Shown: positions 7,837 to 16,261 of the stretch, piece by piece
Layout of the letters: each line of letters begins with the position of its first letter
Position numbering within the stretch: position 1 is the stretch's first letter
Source of the DNA: Chloroflexota bacterium
GTDB taxonomy: Bacteria; Chloroflexota; Ktedonobacteria; Ktedonobacterales; JADMIN01
Direction: 5' to 3'
Length of the DNA stretch: 64,000 nt
NCBI GenBank assembly: GCA_021323855.1
Contig: JAJPKE010000024.1
Span: 62,001 to 126,000, forward strand
Translations under genes and position numbers: made by a program
Notes under the pieces: model-generated
Database searches by the model: none
Seen by the model: the letters and a program-made list of their open reading frames with translations, nothing else
Told to the model about the DNA's origin: nothing

Positions 7837-9510
7837 ATGGAAACGCCATTCGTCGAACGCATCTATCTCATCGGTCCCTCCGGCAGCGGCAAAAGCACCG
7901 TCGCTACAAAGGTGGCCACGCTGCTCAACTGGTCGCTGGTGGATAACGATGCCGCCATTGAGCGCACTGCTGGCCGCACGATTCCTGCTATCTTCGCAGA
8001 GGATGGTGAGGCAGGCTTTCGCGCGTTGGAGAGCAGCACACTGGCAGAGACGGCGCAGATGAAGCAGGCCGTCGTCGCCACCGGCGGCGGCATTGGTGAA
8101 CGCGCGGAAAACCTGGCGCTGATGCGCACGCACGGCTGGGTAGTGACGCTGACTGCTGCGCCGGAGGTGGCCTATCAACGTATGCGCCAGAGCGCCGAAG
8201 CTGACGACGAAGTGGCAACTGAGCGCCCGATGCTGGCGGGCGGGCATGCGCTGGACCGGCTGCGTCTGCTGGACGAGCGCCGTCGTGGCTGGTATGCCCA
8301 AGCCGACGACATCATCGTCACCGATGATCTGGATGTTGACAGCGTCGCGGCGCGCGTCGTCGCCGGACTCGTCGCGCGTGGATTGCTGGCTCCCGCTGGC
8401 GCAGCCGCAGCAGTCCGGCGCATCCAGATCAATGGCGGCAGCAGTTACGACGCGGTCATCGCCTGGGGCGGGCTGGCGACGCTGGGCGCGCGGCTGGCGG
8501 AACTGCGTTTGCCGCCACGGTTGCATATCGTCGCCGACGCCAATGTCGCCATGCTCTATGAACCGGCACTGATGTCCGCATTGATCGGCGCAGGCTTTGA
8601 GCCGCTGGTCTACCGTGTTCCCGAAGGCGAGACCAGCAAATCGCGCGAGCAACTCAACGCCATCCACGACTGGCTGGCGGAGCGACGCGCCGAACGTGGC
8701 GAGGCGCTGATTGCGCTGGGCGGCGGTGTCGTTGGCGATCTGGCGGGCTTCGCGGCGGCCACCTATCTGCGTGGCATCCCGCTGATCCAAGTCCCGACCT
8801 CGCTGCTGGCGCAGGTGGACGCCTCGATTGGCGGCAAGGTCGCCATTGACCACCCACGCGGCAAGAACCTCATTGGCGCGTTCTATCAGCCGTGCCTCGT
8901 GCTGGCCGACACTGCCACGCTGCTGACACTGCCGCCACGCCAGCGCACCGAGGGCTGGGCGGAAATCATCAAGCACGGCGTCGCGCTGGATGGAGCATAT
9001 TTCGAGACACTGGAACGCGAAACTGAGGCGTTGCTGGCGTTGCAACCGGAGCCACTGACGCGGATCATCGCGGGTTCGGTGGCGCTGAAAGCGAGCGTGG
9101 TCGAAGGGGATGAGCGCGAACATGACGGCGGCAGGCGCCATCTGCTAAACTACGGGCACACCATCGCGCACGCCATCGAATCGGTCGCTGGCTATGGCGC
9201 GTGGCTGCATGGCGAGGCGGTCGCCGTCGGCATGGCGGCGGAGGCGCGGCTGGGTCTGCGCCTGGGCATCACGCCAGCAGACGTGGTGGCACGGCAAGAT
9301 GCCCTGCTAGCACGCTACGACCTGCCAACGCGCGCGGATGGTTTCTCAGCCGCAGCGTTATTGCGCGCCTGCCTCTGGGATAAGAAGGTCAGCGGTGGGC
9401 GCATCCGTTGGGTGGTACCGGCGGCGCTAGGCAGCGCAATGCTCGTCAGCGATGTCAGCGATAATGATGTTATGGCGGCGCTGATGGAGATCGGCGCAAA
9501 CGCTGATTGA
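7837..9510 (+). CDS. aroKB: Bifunctional shikimate kinase / 3-dehydroquinate synthase
   Basis: Fusion of two shikimate-pathway enzymes. Residues 1-180 are shikimate kinase: P-loop GPSGSGKST, shikimate-binding VDNDAAIE and ATGGGI. Residues about 200-557 are 3-dehydroquinate synthase: NAD loop LGGGVVGDLAGF, VDASIGGKVAIDH, and zinc-ligand segments EIIKHGVALD, LNYGHTIAHAIE and LHGEAVAVGM. The enzymes are not consecutive steps (2 and 5 of chorismate synthesis), so the fusion probably serves co-expression rather than channelling. Downstream aroQ adds step 3. The start has no ribosome-binding site and the -10 is only 6 bases away. Confidence 0.95.
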   Translation: METPFVERIYLIGPSGSGKSTVATKVATLLNWSLVDNDAAIERTAGRTIPAIFAEDGEAGFRALESSTLAETAQMKQAVVATGGGIGERAENLALMRTHGWVVTLTAAPEVAYQRMRQSAEADDEVATERPMLAGGHALDRLRLLDERRRGWYAQADDIIVTDDLDVDSVAARVVAGLVARGLLAPAGAAAAVRRIQINGGSSYDAVIAWGGLATLGARLAELRLPPRLHIVADANVAMLYEPALMSALIGAGFEPLVYRVPEGETSKSREQLNAIHDWLAERRAERGEALIALGGGVVGDLAGFAAATYLRGIPLIQVPTSLLAQVDASIGGKVAIDHPRGKNLIGAFYQPCLVLADTATLLTLPPRQRTEGWAEIIKHGVALDGAYFETLERETEALLALQPEPLTRIIAGSVALKASVVEGDEREHDGGRRHLLNYGHTIAHAIESVAGYGAWLHGEAVAVGMAAEARLGLRLGITPADVVARQDALLARYDLPTRADGFSAAALLRACLWDKKVSGGRIRWVVPAALGSAMLVSDVSDNDVMAALMEIGANAD

Positions 9511-9536
9511 AGAGACGTTGAGATTGGATAGTGACG

Positions 9537-10010
9537 ATGAGCGGAACAGAAAGCGGCGCACCAAAACTGCATATTCTGGTGATACATGGCCCCAACCTCA
9601 ATACGCTGGGGAAACGCGAGCCGGGCATCTACGGGCGGATGACGCTGGCGCAAATCAACGAACGTATCGTCTCGTATGCGGCGGAACGCCACTGTGAAAT
9701 CACCATCTTCCAGTCCAACCATGAGGGCGCGTTGATAGATTTCCTGCAAGAAGAAGCGGCGGACTCCGCAGGCATTGTCATCAATCCTGGCGGGCTGACG
9801 CATACCAGCGTGACGCTGCGCGATGCGATAGCGGGCACAGGCAAGCCAGCCATCGAGGTCCATCTCTCCAATATCTACGCCCGCGAGTCGTTCCGTCATA
9901 CGTCGCTGCTGGCGCCGGTCTGCCGTGGACAGGTCAGCGGCCTCGGCTGGCGCGGCTATCTCTATGCGCTCGACGCGCTGATTACCAAAGGAGCCGACTC
10001 CGTATTATGA
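9537..10010 (+). CDS. aroQ: Type II 3-dehydroquinate dehydratase
   Basis: Dehydrates 3-dehydroquinate to 3-dehydroshikimate; small dodecameric enzyme. Motifs: ILVIHGPNLNTLGKREPGIYG with the catalytic Arg/Tyr, FQSNHEGALID, INPGGLTHTSVTLRDA, and EVHLSNIYARESFRH with the catalytic His/Asn. Length about 157 aa is normal. An in-frame GTG at 9531 is an equally possible start; neither has a strong ribosome-binding site. It lies 26 bases after aroKB, and its stop overlaps the next ATG as ATGA. Confidence 0.95.
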   Translation: MSGTESGAPKLHILVIHGPNLNTLGKREPGIYGRMTLAQINERIVSYAAERHCEITIFQSNHEGALIDFLQEEAADSAGIVINPGGLTHTSVTLRDAIAGTGKPAIEVHLSNIYARESFRHTSLLAPVCRGQVSGLGWRGYLYALDALITKGADSVL

Positions 10011-11158
10011 CCACCTCGACCACAGCAACCGAACGCATCACGATCTATCGTGACCGAGTGGCACGTCTGCGCAAGACGCTCGGTGAGCAGCAACTCGATG
10101 CCTTGCTGGTGACGAATCCAGAGAACCGGCGCTATCTCAGCGGCTTCACCGGGCATGATTCCGGCGCAGATTCCGCAGGCGCGCTGCTCATCACCACTGA
10201 TGACATTGCGCTCATCACCGATGGCCGCTATCTGGAACAAGCCACGAACGAATGCCCCGGCCTGCGCCTTATCAAGCGGGAAGGCAGCTTTACCGATCTA
10301 GCGGCGGAATCGTTGCTCGCCACGGGAGCCAGGCGCGCAGGCTTCGAGGCCGCGCATCTCACGGTTGCGATCTATGAAGATCTTGATAAGGCGTTGCGTG
10401 AAAAAGCTGGCGGCAAGCAGAAAATGACCCTGTTTTCCACACGCAAAATCGTTGAGCAGCAGCGGGTCATCAAGGATGCGCTGGAAATCGCCGCCATCGA
10501 ACGCGCCGTCGCCATCACCGATGAAACGTTCAGCTATCTCTGCGGCTACCTGCGTCCCGGCCAGACTGAGCGGCAGATTGCGCAGGAAATCGAACGGTAT
10601 ATGATCGAACGCGGCGCCGAAGGGCTGGCCTTTCCCTCCATCGTCGCCAGCGGACCGAACGCCGCGCTACCTCACGCCGTCCCCGGCGACCGCACAATTG
10701 CGCTGGGCGAGCCAATCACCATTGATATGGGCGCAAAGTACGACGGTTACTGTTCGGATATGACACGTACCGTTTGCCTGGGTGAACCAGGGCCAGAGTT
10801 GCAGGAACTCTACGATCTGGTGCTGGCGGCGCAGGAAACCTGCGAGCAAGGGCTGCGTCCCGGACTCAACGGTAAAGAGGCGGACGCGCTGGCCCGCGAT
10901 GTCTTCGAGGCAAAGGGCCGCGCCGAACACTACCTGCATAGCACCGGGCATGGCCTGGGGTTGGAGATTCACGAGAATCCGCGCCTGAGCAAGTTCGGTG
11001 AGGATTCGGTGTTGCAACCAGGAATGGTCATTACCATCGAGCCGGGGCTATATGTTGTGGGGGTCGGCGGCGTGCGCATTGAGGATACCGCTGTCGTCAC
11101 CGAAGATGGTATCCGCATCCTGACCACTTCGCACAAGCGATTCAACCTGCCGCGCTGA
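10007..11158 (+). CDS. M24 family Xaa-Pro dipeptidase/aminopeptidase
   Basis: Metallopeptidase cutting at X-Pro bonds. The N-terminal creatinase-like domain (residues 1-145) precedes the pita-bread fold. The five metal ligands are in IDMGAKYDGYCSDMTRT (two Asp), STGHGLGLEIHE (His), ITIEPGLYV (Glu) and VRIEDTAVVTEDG (Glu). Length 383 aa is usual. The ATG overlaps the aroQ stop by four bases. A peptidase of this type next to aroQ and efp is a common arrangement in Gram-positive-like genomes, which supports the annotation. Confidence 0.92.
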   Translation: MTTSTTATERITIYRDRVARLRKTLGEQQLDALLVTNPENRRYLSGFTGHDSGADSAGALLITTDDIALITDGRYLEQATNECPGLRLIKREGSFTDLAAESLLATGARRAGFEAAHLTVAIYEDLDKALREKAGGKQKMTLFSTRKIVEQQRVIKDALEIAAIERAVAITDETFSYLCGYLRPGQTERQIAQEIERYMIERGAEGLAFPSIVASGPNAALPHAVPGDRTIALGEPITIDMGAKYDGYCSDMTRTVCLGEPGPELQELYDLVLAAQETCEQGLRPGLNGKEADALARDVFEAKGRAEHYLHSTGHGLGLEIHENPRLSKFGEDSVLQPGMVITIEPGLYVVGVGGVRIEDTAVVTEDGIRILTTSHKRFNLPR

Positions 11159-11241
11159 GCCGGTAAGCCGGGTGAACGATTGTGTCTCCGTCTCCTCCCT
11201 ACTCTGCAAGTGGTCAGACTGGCGGAGGCCGGGGGAGGACG

Positions 11242-11250
11242 TGATAGAAT
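11242..11250 (+). promoter_or_regulatory. Possible extended -10 promoter for efp
   Basis: TGATAGAAT (TG-n-TAGAAT) lies 227 bases before efp. A TTGACA hexamer at 11300-11305 has no good -10 partner. The 318-base gap before efp otherwise shows small inverted repeats (for example CCGGC/GCCGG just before the ribosome-binding site) and no coding signal. Confidence 0.4.
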
Positions 11251-11476
11251 ATCTTCGGCTTTCCAGCGTTTTGCGTGGCATGCCATGTATATGACATGCT
11301 TGACAAGCGCAGCGCGAGAACATTCGACCAGCCAGAACAAAAGTCCAAAGACAACAAGACAACACACTGAAGCCATCCGCGACCGGGCACTGGTATTGAG
11401 CTATTGGCTACTAGATAGTTGGCGCGTCGCAGGAGAGGAGCGTTCCGGCGTTGTTTGCCGGCGCAGGAGGAATTGC

Positions 11477-12037
11477 ATGATTTCCACAGGTGACCTGAAA
11501 AAAGGCATCTCAATTGAGATGGATGGTCAACTCTTTACGATTGTTGATTGGCAGCACATCAAGATGGGACGCGGTGGCGCTATCGTGCGCATCAAGCTGC
11601 GCAACCTGCGCACCGGCGCGATCATTGACCGCACCTTCGATGCTGGCGAGCGTTTTCAGCGCGCTTATCTGGACCGCAGCACCGTTCAGTACTCCTATAA
11701 AGAGGACGACACGTATTATTTCATGGATACCAGCACCTATGAAATGATCCCGCTGACCGCCGAGCAGCTTGGCGATGCCATCAATTATTTGCTCGATGGC
11801 ATGCAGCTCGAAGTCGCCTCCTATAACGGCGAACCGATTACCGTTGAGTTGCCCGTCACGGTGGACCTGGAAGTGACCTATACCGAACCTGGCTTCAAGG
11901 GCGATACCGCCACCGGCGGCACCAAGCCCGCCACGCTGGAAACGGGTCTGGTGGTGCAGGTGCCGCTCTTCGTTACCACCGGCAGCAAGATTCGTGTGAA
12001 GACCGACACCGGCACCTACGTCGAGCGTGTCGGCTAA
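11477..12037 (+). CDS. efp: Translation elongation factor P
   Basis: Binds stalled ribosomes and promotes peptide bonds at polyproline stretches. The three-barrel EF-P sequence is clear: ISTGDLKKGISIEMDG, KLRNLRTG, FMDTSTYEM and the C-terminal PGFKGDTATGGTKPA / PLFVTTGSKIRVKTDTG signature. Length is 186 aa. The ATG is chosen because AGGAGGA precedes it; a longer upstream frame is not conserved-looking. The tip of domain I reads MGRGGA, so Arg32 stands where E. coli and Bacillus carry the modified lysine. The BCCP-like gene follows 46 bases downstream. Confidence 0.95.
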   Translation: MISTGDLKKGISIEMDGQLFTIVDWQHIKMGRGGAIVRIKLRNLRTGAIIDRTFDAGERFQRAYLDRSTVQYSYKEDDTYYFMDTSTYEMIPLTAEQLGDAINYLLDGMQLEVASYNGEPITVELPVTVDLEVTYTEPGFKGDTATGGTKPATLETGLVVQVPLFVTTGSKIRVKTDTGTYVERVG

Positions 12038-12083
12038 CTGATACGTGTCGTCAAACAGCAGAGTAACAGAGGAGGCGCGTTGT

Positions 12084-12578
12084 ATGGTGCGCGAGCGAGC
12101 TGAGCGGGGAGGTGAAGCAACGCCCTCCCAACCGTCAAGTGGCCTGAACATCGCTGAAATTCGCCAGTTGATTTCCTTGATGGAGTCCAGTGATATTGAT
12201 GAGATATCCGTCGAGCGCGAGAGCGAAGGGCTGAAGCTCGTGCTACGCCGCCCCGCGCCATCCTCCGGTGCGCTCCTGGAAGACGATGAGGACTTTGGCG
12301 AAGACGATTTCGCTGCCGACGCCGAAAAGTCCAAGAGTACCGCCGTCGAGGTTGGCGCGCCGCTGGTCGGCGTCTTCCGCGCCAGTATGAAGAACGATAA
12401 GCCACTGGTGGCGCCGGGCGATATCGTGCGAGAAGGGCAGATCATCGCCGCCATCGAAGCGCTGAACGTCTTGAACGAGGTGGAAGCGAGCGTCGCTGGA
12501 CGCATCACCGATATTCTCGTGACGGATGGGCAGCCTGTCGAGTACGGCCAAACCTTGCTGGTGATCGAGCCTGCCTGA
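12084..12578 (+). CDS. BCCP-like biotinyl/lipoyl-domain protein lacking the acceptor lysine
   Basis: The fold is that of the acetyl-CoA carboxylase biotin carrier: an N-terminal helical part (LNIAEIRQLISLMESSDIDEIS), an acidic linker (residues 65-85), and a C-terminal biotinyl/lipoyl domain with GVFRASMKNDKPLVAPGD, GQIIAAIEALNVLNEVEA and TDGQPVEYGQTLLVIEP. In true BCCP the hairpin is EAMKxMNE with a biotinylated Lys; here it is EALNVLNE, so position 128 is Asn (codon AAC at 12465-12467). It cannot carry biotin by the known route. The start at 12084 has GGAGG 8 bases upstream. The efp-accB order is common in Gram-positive-like bacteria. Confidence 0.85.
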   Translation: MVRERAERGGEATPSQPSSGLNIAEIRQLISLMESSDIDEISVERESEGLKLVLRRPAPSSGALLEDDEDFGEDDFAADAEKSKSTAVEVGAPLVGVFRASMKNDKPLVAPGDIVREGQIIAAIEALNVLNEVEASVAGRITDILVTDGQPVEYGQTLLVIEPA

Positions 12579-12704
12579 GCGGCTGAGCGTTCACGCCTCT
12601 GGCTGATTTTATCCGGCGCTACGACGTTCTGGTGCAAACAGACCGGCTACGATTTCCGCTTTCGCTGTGCGGCGCGGTATAGTACATAGCAGAATTATTG
12701 TTCG

Positions 12705-12749
12705 AGCTGCTTCTAGCCAGCCGGTTAGTCGCCGGAGCTATAAGCAGCT
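12705..12749 (+). other. Hairpin in the leader of xseA
   Basis: AGCTGCTT (12705-12712) and AAGCAGCT (12742-12749) form an 8-bp stem enclosing a smaller CCGG/CCGG hairpin. A TATAGT box at 12678-12683 would place it in the xseA 5' leader. No riboswitch class is recognised. Confidence 0.4.
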
Positions 12750-12789
12750 TCCCTTGCTGACCCGGATCGGTAAAGGCTGTGTGCTATCT

Positions 12790-14094
12790 ATGCGAACCAT
12801 GCGCATCGTCGGCGTGAGCGAAGTCACTCAGTATCTCAAAGAACTGCTGGAAGACAATTATCTCTTGCAGGATGTCTGGGTGCGCGGCGAAATCACCAAT
12901 TTTACGCGGGCAGCATCCGGGCATCGCTACTTCTCGCTCAAGGACGCCTATGCGACTCTGCGCTGTGTGTTGTTCCGCAGTGGCGCCTATGTGCCGCCGC
13001 TACAGAACGGCATGGCGGTGCTGGCGCATGGCCGCATGAGCCTGTACGAGCAACGCGGCGACTTCCAGTTCTACGTTGACGCCGTGGAGATGGCCGGCGA
13101 GGGCGAACTGCACCTGGAATTCGAGGCGCTCAAAACGCAACTCGAAGCTGAGGGCCTCTTTGCACCGGAACGCAAGCGCCCCATCCCGCCGTGCCCGGCA
13201 ACCATTGGCGTCGTCACCTCGTCCTCAGCGGCGGCGCTGCGCGATATCGTGCGCACGTTGCGGCTGCGCTGCCCGGTGGTGCGGGTGCTGCTCGCGCCGG
13301 CGCTGGTGCAGGGCGATGGCGCCGCTGAGCAGGTGGCGGCGGCGCTTGACCTGCTCAACGCGCATGGTGAGGCCGAGGTCATCATCGTCGCGCGTGGTGG
13401 CGGCTCACTGGAAGAACTCTGGGCCTTCAACGAAGAGATCGTCGCGCGTGCCATTGCCCGCTCGCAGGTTCCAGTTATTACCGGCGTCGGCCACGAGACG
13501 GATTTTACGATAGCCGACTTTGTGGCGGACCTGCGCGCCTCCACACCCACCGCCGCCGCGATAGCCGCCGTGCCGGATGCAGCCACCTGGGAGAGCGCGC
13601 TCGACGACGCGCAGGACCGGATGCGCTATCTGATAGAGACGCGCCTGCAAGCGGAGCGCACCCAACTGGGCACGAGCCGCCGCCGGTTGGAGCAAGCCAG
13701 CCCGCAACGCATCCTGGCGACCGCTCGCCAGCGCGTTGACGAATCGCGGCACACGTTGGACACCGCTATGCGCCACCTCACTGAACTGCGCAGAGAGCAT
13801 CTGCGTGGCGCAGCATTGCGGCTGGATGCGCTCAGCCCGTTGCAGACGATGGGGCGCGGCTTCGCCGTCGTGCGCCGTAGCGTTGATGGCGCGCGTGTCA
13901 CCAGCGTGACGCAGGTTGCCCCCGGCCAGGGTTTGACCATTCGCGTCGCTGATGGCGTATTCGCGGCGATAGCAGGCGCGCGCATGGAGACGATCACACC
14001 AGATGTTGCGCCTGCGCAGGCGGAGCAGCGGCCAACGGTGGCTCGTAGCGCAGACAGCGCCGATGCCCTGGAAAAGACTGAGACAGGTGGATAG
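12790..14094 (+). CDS. xseA: Exodeoxyribonuclease VII large subunit
   Basis: Catalytic subunit of ExoVII, which degrades single-stranded DNA from both ends. The N-terminal OB-fold (VWVRGEITNFTRAASGHRYF, residues 25-45) is followed by the catalytic domain with PATIGVVTSSSAAALRDI, VARGGGSLEELWAFNEE and TGVGHETDFTIADFVADLRASTPTAAA, then a long coiled-coil region. About 434 aa, near the family norm. The ATG at 12790 fits where family proteins begin; GTG at 12781 is an alternative, and neither has a clear ribosome-binding site. xseB follows 11 bases downstream. Confidence 0.93.
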   Translation: MRTMRIVGVSEVTQYLKELLEDNYLLQDVWVRGEITNFTRAASGHRYFSLKDAYATLRCVLFRSGAYVPPLQNGMAVLAHGRMSLYEQRGDFQFYVDAVEMAGEGELHLEFEALKTQLEAEGLFAPERKRPIPPCPATIGVVTSSSAAALRDIVRTLRLRCPVVRVLLAPALVQGDGAAEQVAAALDLLNAHGEAEVIIVARGGGSLEELWAFNEEIVARAIARSQVPVITGVGHETDFTIADFVADLRASTPTAAAIAAVPDAATWESALDDAQDRMRYLIETRLQAERTQLGTSRRRLEQASPQRILATARQRVDESRHTLDTAMRHLTELRREHLRGAALRLDALSPLQTMGRGFAVVRRSVDGARVTSVTQVAPGQGLTIRVADGVFAAIAGARMETITPDVAPAQAEQRPTVARSADSADALEKTETGG

Positions 14095-14105
14095 AGAGAG
14101 ACGCT

Positions 14106-14474
14106 ATGACGAGTGAACGCAAGCGACATGGAACCAGCCCAACACGAAAGGCGGCCACCAACGGCGCACAGTTGGCGGCAGATATTGGGGATACTGGCAT
14201 AGAGCATGCGCAAACGGAACCAACGGAACCACTAGCCTTCGAGGAGGCGCTGGGGCGGCTCGATGAAATGGTCAGTCTGCTGGAAGACGGCCAGATTCCA
14301 CTGGAGGAGGCGCTCACCCTCTATGAAGAAGGCGTGCGGATGGCACAACGCTGCCAGCAGATGCTCGATCAGGCGGAGCTACGCCTCCAACGGCTGACAG
14401 CGAACGAACAGGGCGCCGAAGATGGCGCAGCAACGTATCTATTGGAATCTTTTATCGTGGATGAGGATGTATAA
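14106..14474 (+). CDS. xseB: Exodeoxyribonuclease VII small subunit
   Basis: Small helical partner of XseA. The core FEEALGRLDEMVSLLEDGQIPLEEALTLYEEGVRMAQRCQQML is the family signature. At 122 aa it is longer than the usual 75-85: about 40 polar residues precede the core and about 20 follow. The start has AGAGAGAGACG upstream and is close behind xseA, so the N-terminal extension is probably real. Confidence 0.93.
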   Translation: MTSERKRHGTSPTRKAATNGAQLAADIGDTGIEHAQTEPTEPLAFEEALGRLDEMVSLLEDGQIPLEEALTLYEEGVRMAQRCQQMLDQAELRLQRLTANEQGAEDGAATYLLESFIVDEDV

Positions 14475-14482
14475 ACGGCGCT

Positions 14483-14929
14483 ATGTCACCACTCAATCAA
14501 CTGGCCTCGAATCGTGTCCTCTGGTGCGCCTTTGTCGCATGGCTTGCTGCGCAGCTTATCAAGACTGTGCGCGCGCTGATTATTACCCGCAAACTCAATC
14601 TCAGCTACCTCACTGCCTCTGGCGGCATGCCTAGCTCACACTCGTCGCTTGTCGTTGGGCTGGCCACCGCTGTTGCGCGAATCAACGGCCTTCAATCTAC
14701 CAGTTTTGCACTGGCCGCCGTGCTAGCAGGCGTGGTGATGTATGACGCGGCAGGTGTGCGGCTTGCCGTGAGCAAACAGGCGCGCATCTTGAATTTGATG
14801 CTCGATGACTTTTTCCATGAGCGCGGCATCAGCGAAAAGCGGCTACATGAACTGATCGGCCATACGCCGGTACAGGTCTTTGCCGGCGCTTTGATTGGGC
14901 TGGTCTTCGGATTCCTCTTCACCCTCTAA
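14483..14929 (+). CDS. DUF212/YuiD-type divergent PAP2 membrane protein
   Basis: Small integral membrane protein of about four helices. The ASGGMPSSHSSLVVGLATAVA segment and the later MLDDFF and ELIGHTPVQVFAGALIG blocks match the DUF212 (acid-phosphatase/haloperoxidase-related) family. The SGGMPSSHS element resembles a PAP2 phosphatase motif, so a lipid-phosphate role is possible, but the activity is not established for the family. It starts 8 bases after xseB, probably in the same transcript. Confidence 0.85.
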   Translation: MSPLNQLASNRVLWCAFVAWLAAQLIKTVRALIITRKLNLSYLTASGGMPSSHSSLVVGLATAVARINGLQSTSFALAAVLAGVVMYDAAGVRLAVSKQARILNLMLDDFFHERGISEKRLHELIGHTPVQVFAGALIGLVFGFLFTL

Positions 14930-15019
14930 CGACCTGCCGTCGCGGCGGCCTCTGGTACTTTCGTCGCATTTCTTCTGTTTACTCCTGCCCGGTGATACCC
15001 TCCCAGGTGAAACCTATTC

Positions 15020-16168
15020 TTGTCTAATTCTTCCAGCGCATCAAACGTAGCTACCATGCCGGCCAGGGAAACTTCGGAGACCAGGGAACCCAGGGTGAGG
15101 AATAAGCAACAGCGGCAGAGCGCCATCACCGGCCTCCACGAGTCCCTACGCGCACCCGAACGCGCCGAGATGGTGGACTTCTCGGATGTCTATCCAATCA
15201 TCACGCCACAGATGCTTGCCAGACACGGAAGCCCCCACCCCCAACCCCTCCCCCGTGCGCGGGAGAGGGGAGCTAGGCGCGCATCCCAATCAGCCCCGGA
15301 GATACGTGGGCGCGATCTGGTGCGGCGCCTCTGGCAGTTGGTGAGCCGCCGCCCGCATGTGCGCCTACGCGGGCATATCTGGAAGCTGGTGCCTATCTGG
15401 ATGGTGGTGAATTTGGCGCTGCTGATTCTCATAGTGGCGGCGATGATTCCCCGCGCTCTGCCAGCCCTCAGAAGCGCCACCAACGCTTCGTGCGCGTGGT
15501 ATACCGTGGCCTCTGGCGATACCATCTATGCCATCAGCGCCTCATATCACCTCACGGCAGAGACGGTGGTGCAGGCGAATCACCTCAAGAGCTACGGCGA
15601 CATCACCGCCGGCCAGCGGCTCTGCATCCCGCTCAATGGGCCGCTGGTGCAGGCGGCAGCACAGGGCCAGCAGGATCAGGTAGACGGGCCGAACACGCTC
15701 ACGAACGAGAAGAAAACAGTCAGCGGCGAGGCGGCGTTCATCCAATATGCGCTACCTTATGCGCGTAGCGCGCACCAGCAAACCGGCTGGCCCGTCAGCA
15801 TGATCCTGGCGCAATGGGGGCTGGAACACGGCTGGAACGTTCCCGGCTTCACCGGCTACAACTGGGGCAACGTCGGCGCGCTGCCCGGCGTCCCTCATGT
15901 TGCCAGCGGCGGCATGCCAGGAGCGCCGCCGAGCTTCTCCTACGCGCCGACGCCCATAGACGGCGTGAACTATTATGTCGCGGTTGCCGCGCTGCCGTTT
16001 TATTCGGCGGTGGCTCCAGCGGCGCGGCAGGGCGGACCTGATGCGGCGGCGCGGGCGCTGGGCGCGTCTCCCTGGGATGCCGGTCACTACACCAGCAACG
16101 GCAGCCCAGGCTCCTCGCTCATCACCATTATGCAGGACTTCAACCTCTACCAGTACGATACGAACTGA
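15020..16168 (+). CDS. LysM and glucosaminidase-domain protein with an internal dispersed repeat
   Basis: Likely peptidoglycan hydrolase. Order: polar cytoplasmic N-terminus, one transmembrane helix (LVPIWMVVNLALLILIVAA, about residues 128-148), a LysM repeat (SGDTIYAISASYHL...AGQRLCIPL, about 165-210), and a FlgJ-like glucosaminidase domain (residues 245-382) with PVSMILAQWGLEHGW carrying the expected catalytic Glu. Frame-open starts are TTG 15020, ATG 15056 and ATG 15170; the first has AGGTGA upstream, so the choice is uncertain. Bases 15245-15270 are a copy of repeat A read in frame (HPQPLPRARERG). Confidence 0.78.
   Translation: MSNSSSASNVATMPARETSETREPRVRNKQQRQSAITGLHESLRAPERAEMVDFSDVYPIITPQMLARHGSPHPQPLPRARERGARRASQSAPEIRGRDLVRRLWQLVSRRPHVRLRGHIWKLVPIWMVVNLALLILIVAAMIPRALPALRSATNASCAWYTVASGDTIYAISASYHLTAETVVQANHLKSYGDITAGQRLCIPLNGPLVQAAAQGQQDQVDGPNTLTNEKKTVSGEAAFIQYALPYARSAHQQTGWPVSMILAQWGLEHGWNVPGFTGYNWGNVGALPGVPHVASGGMPGAPPSFSYAPTPIDGVNYYVAVAALPFYSAVAPAARQGGPDAAARALGASPWDAGHYTSNGSPGSSLITIMQDFNLYQYDTN
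15231..15273. repeat. Dispersed C/G-rich hairpin repeat A, copy 1, inside a coding sequence
   Basis: The core pairs CCCCTC with GAGGGG around CCCC-GTGCGC-GGGA. Related copies lie at 16190-16218, 49175-49214 and 61275-61314. This one adds residues with the same reading as in other host genes of such repeats (PLPRARERG) between the N-terminus and the membrane helix, where it would be tolerated. Confidence 0.75.
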
Positions 16169-16189
16169 CCGAGAGGCCTTACCCCGCCC

Positions 16190-16218
16190 CCGGCACCCCT
16201 CTCCTTGTGGGAGAGGGG
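16190..16218. repeat. Dispersed hairpin repeat A, copy 2
   Basis: CCCCTCTCC and GGAGAGGGG form a 9-bp perfect stem (16196-16218) just after the LysM gene stop. No T-run follows. Confidence 0.75.
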
Positions 16219-16261
16219 ACCGTGAGGCAGGCGTAGCGACAGTAATGCAACGGGTCTACTA

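Noticed and set aside
7768..9141. A 457-codon open frame on the minus strand opposite aroKB
   Set aside because: GC-rich codon use leaves long open shadows; the plus-strand frame has full AroK and AroB motifs and this one has none.
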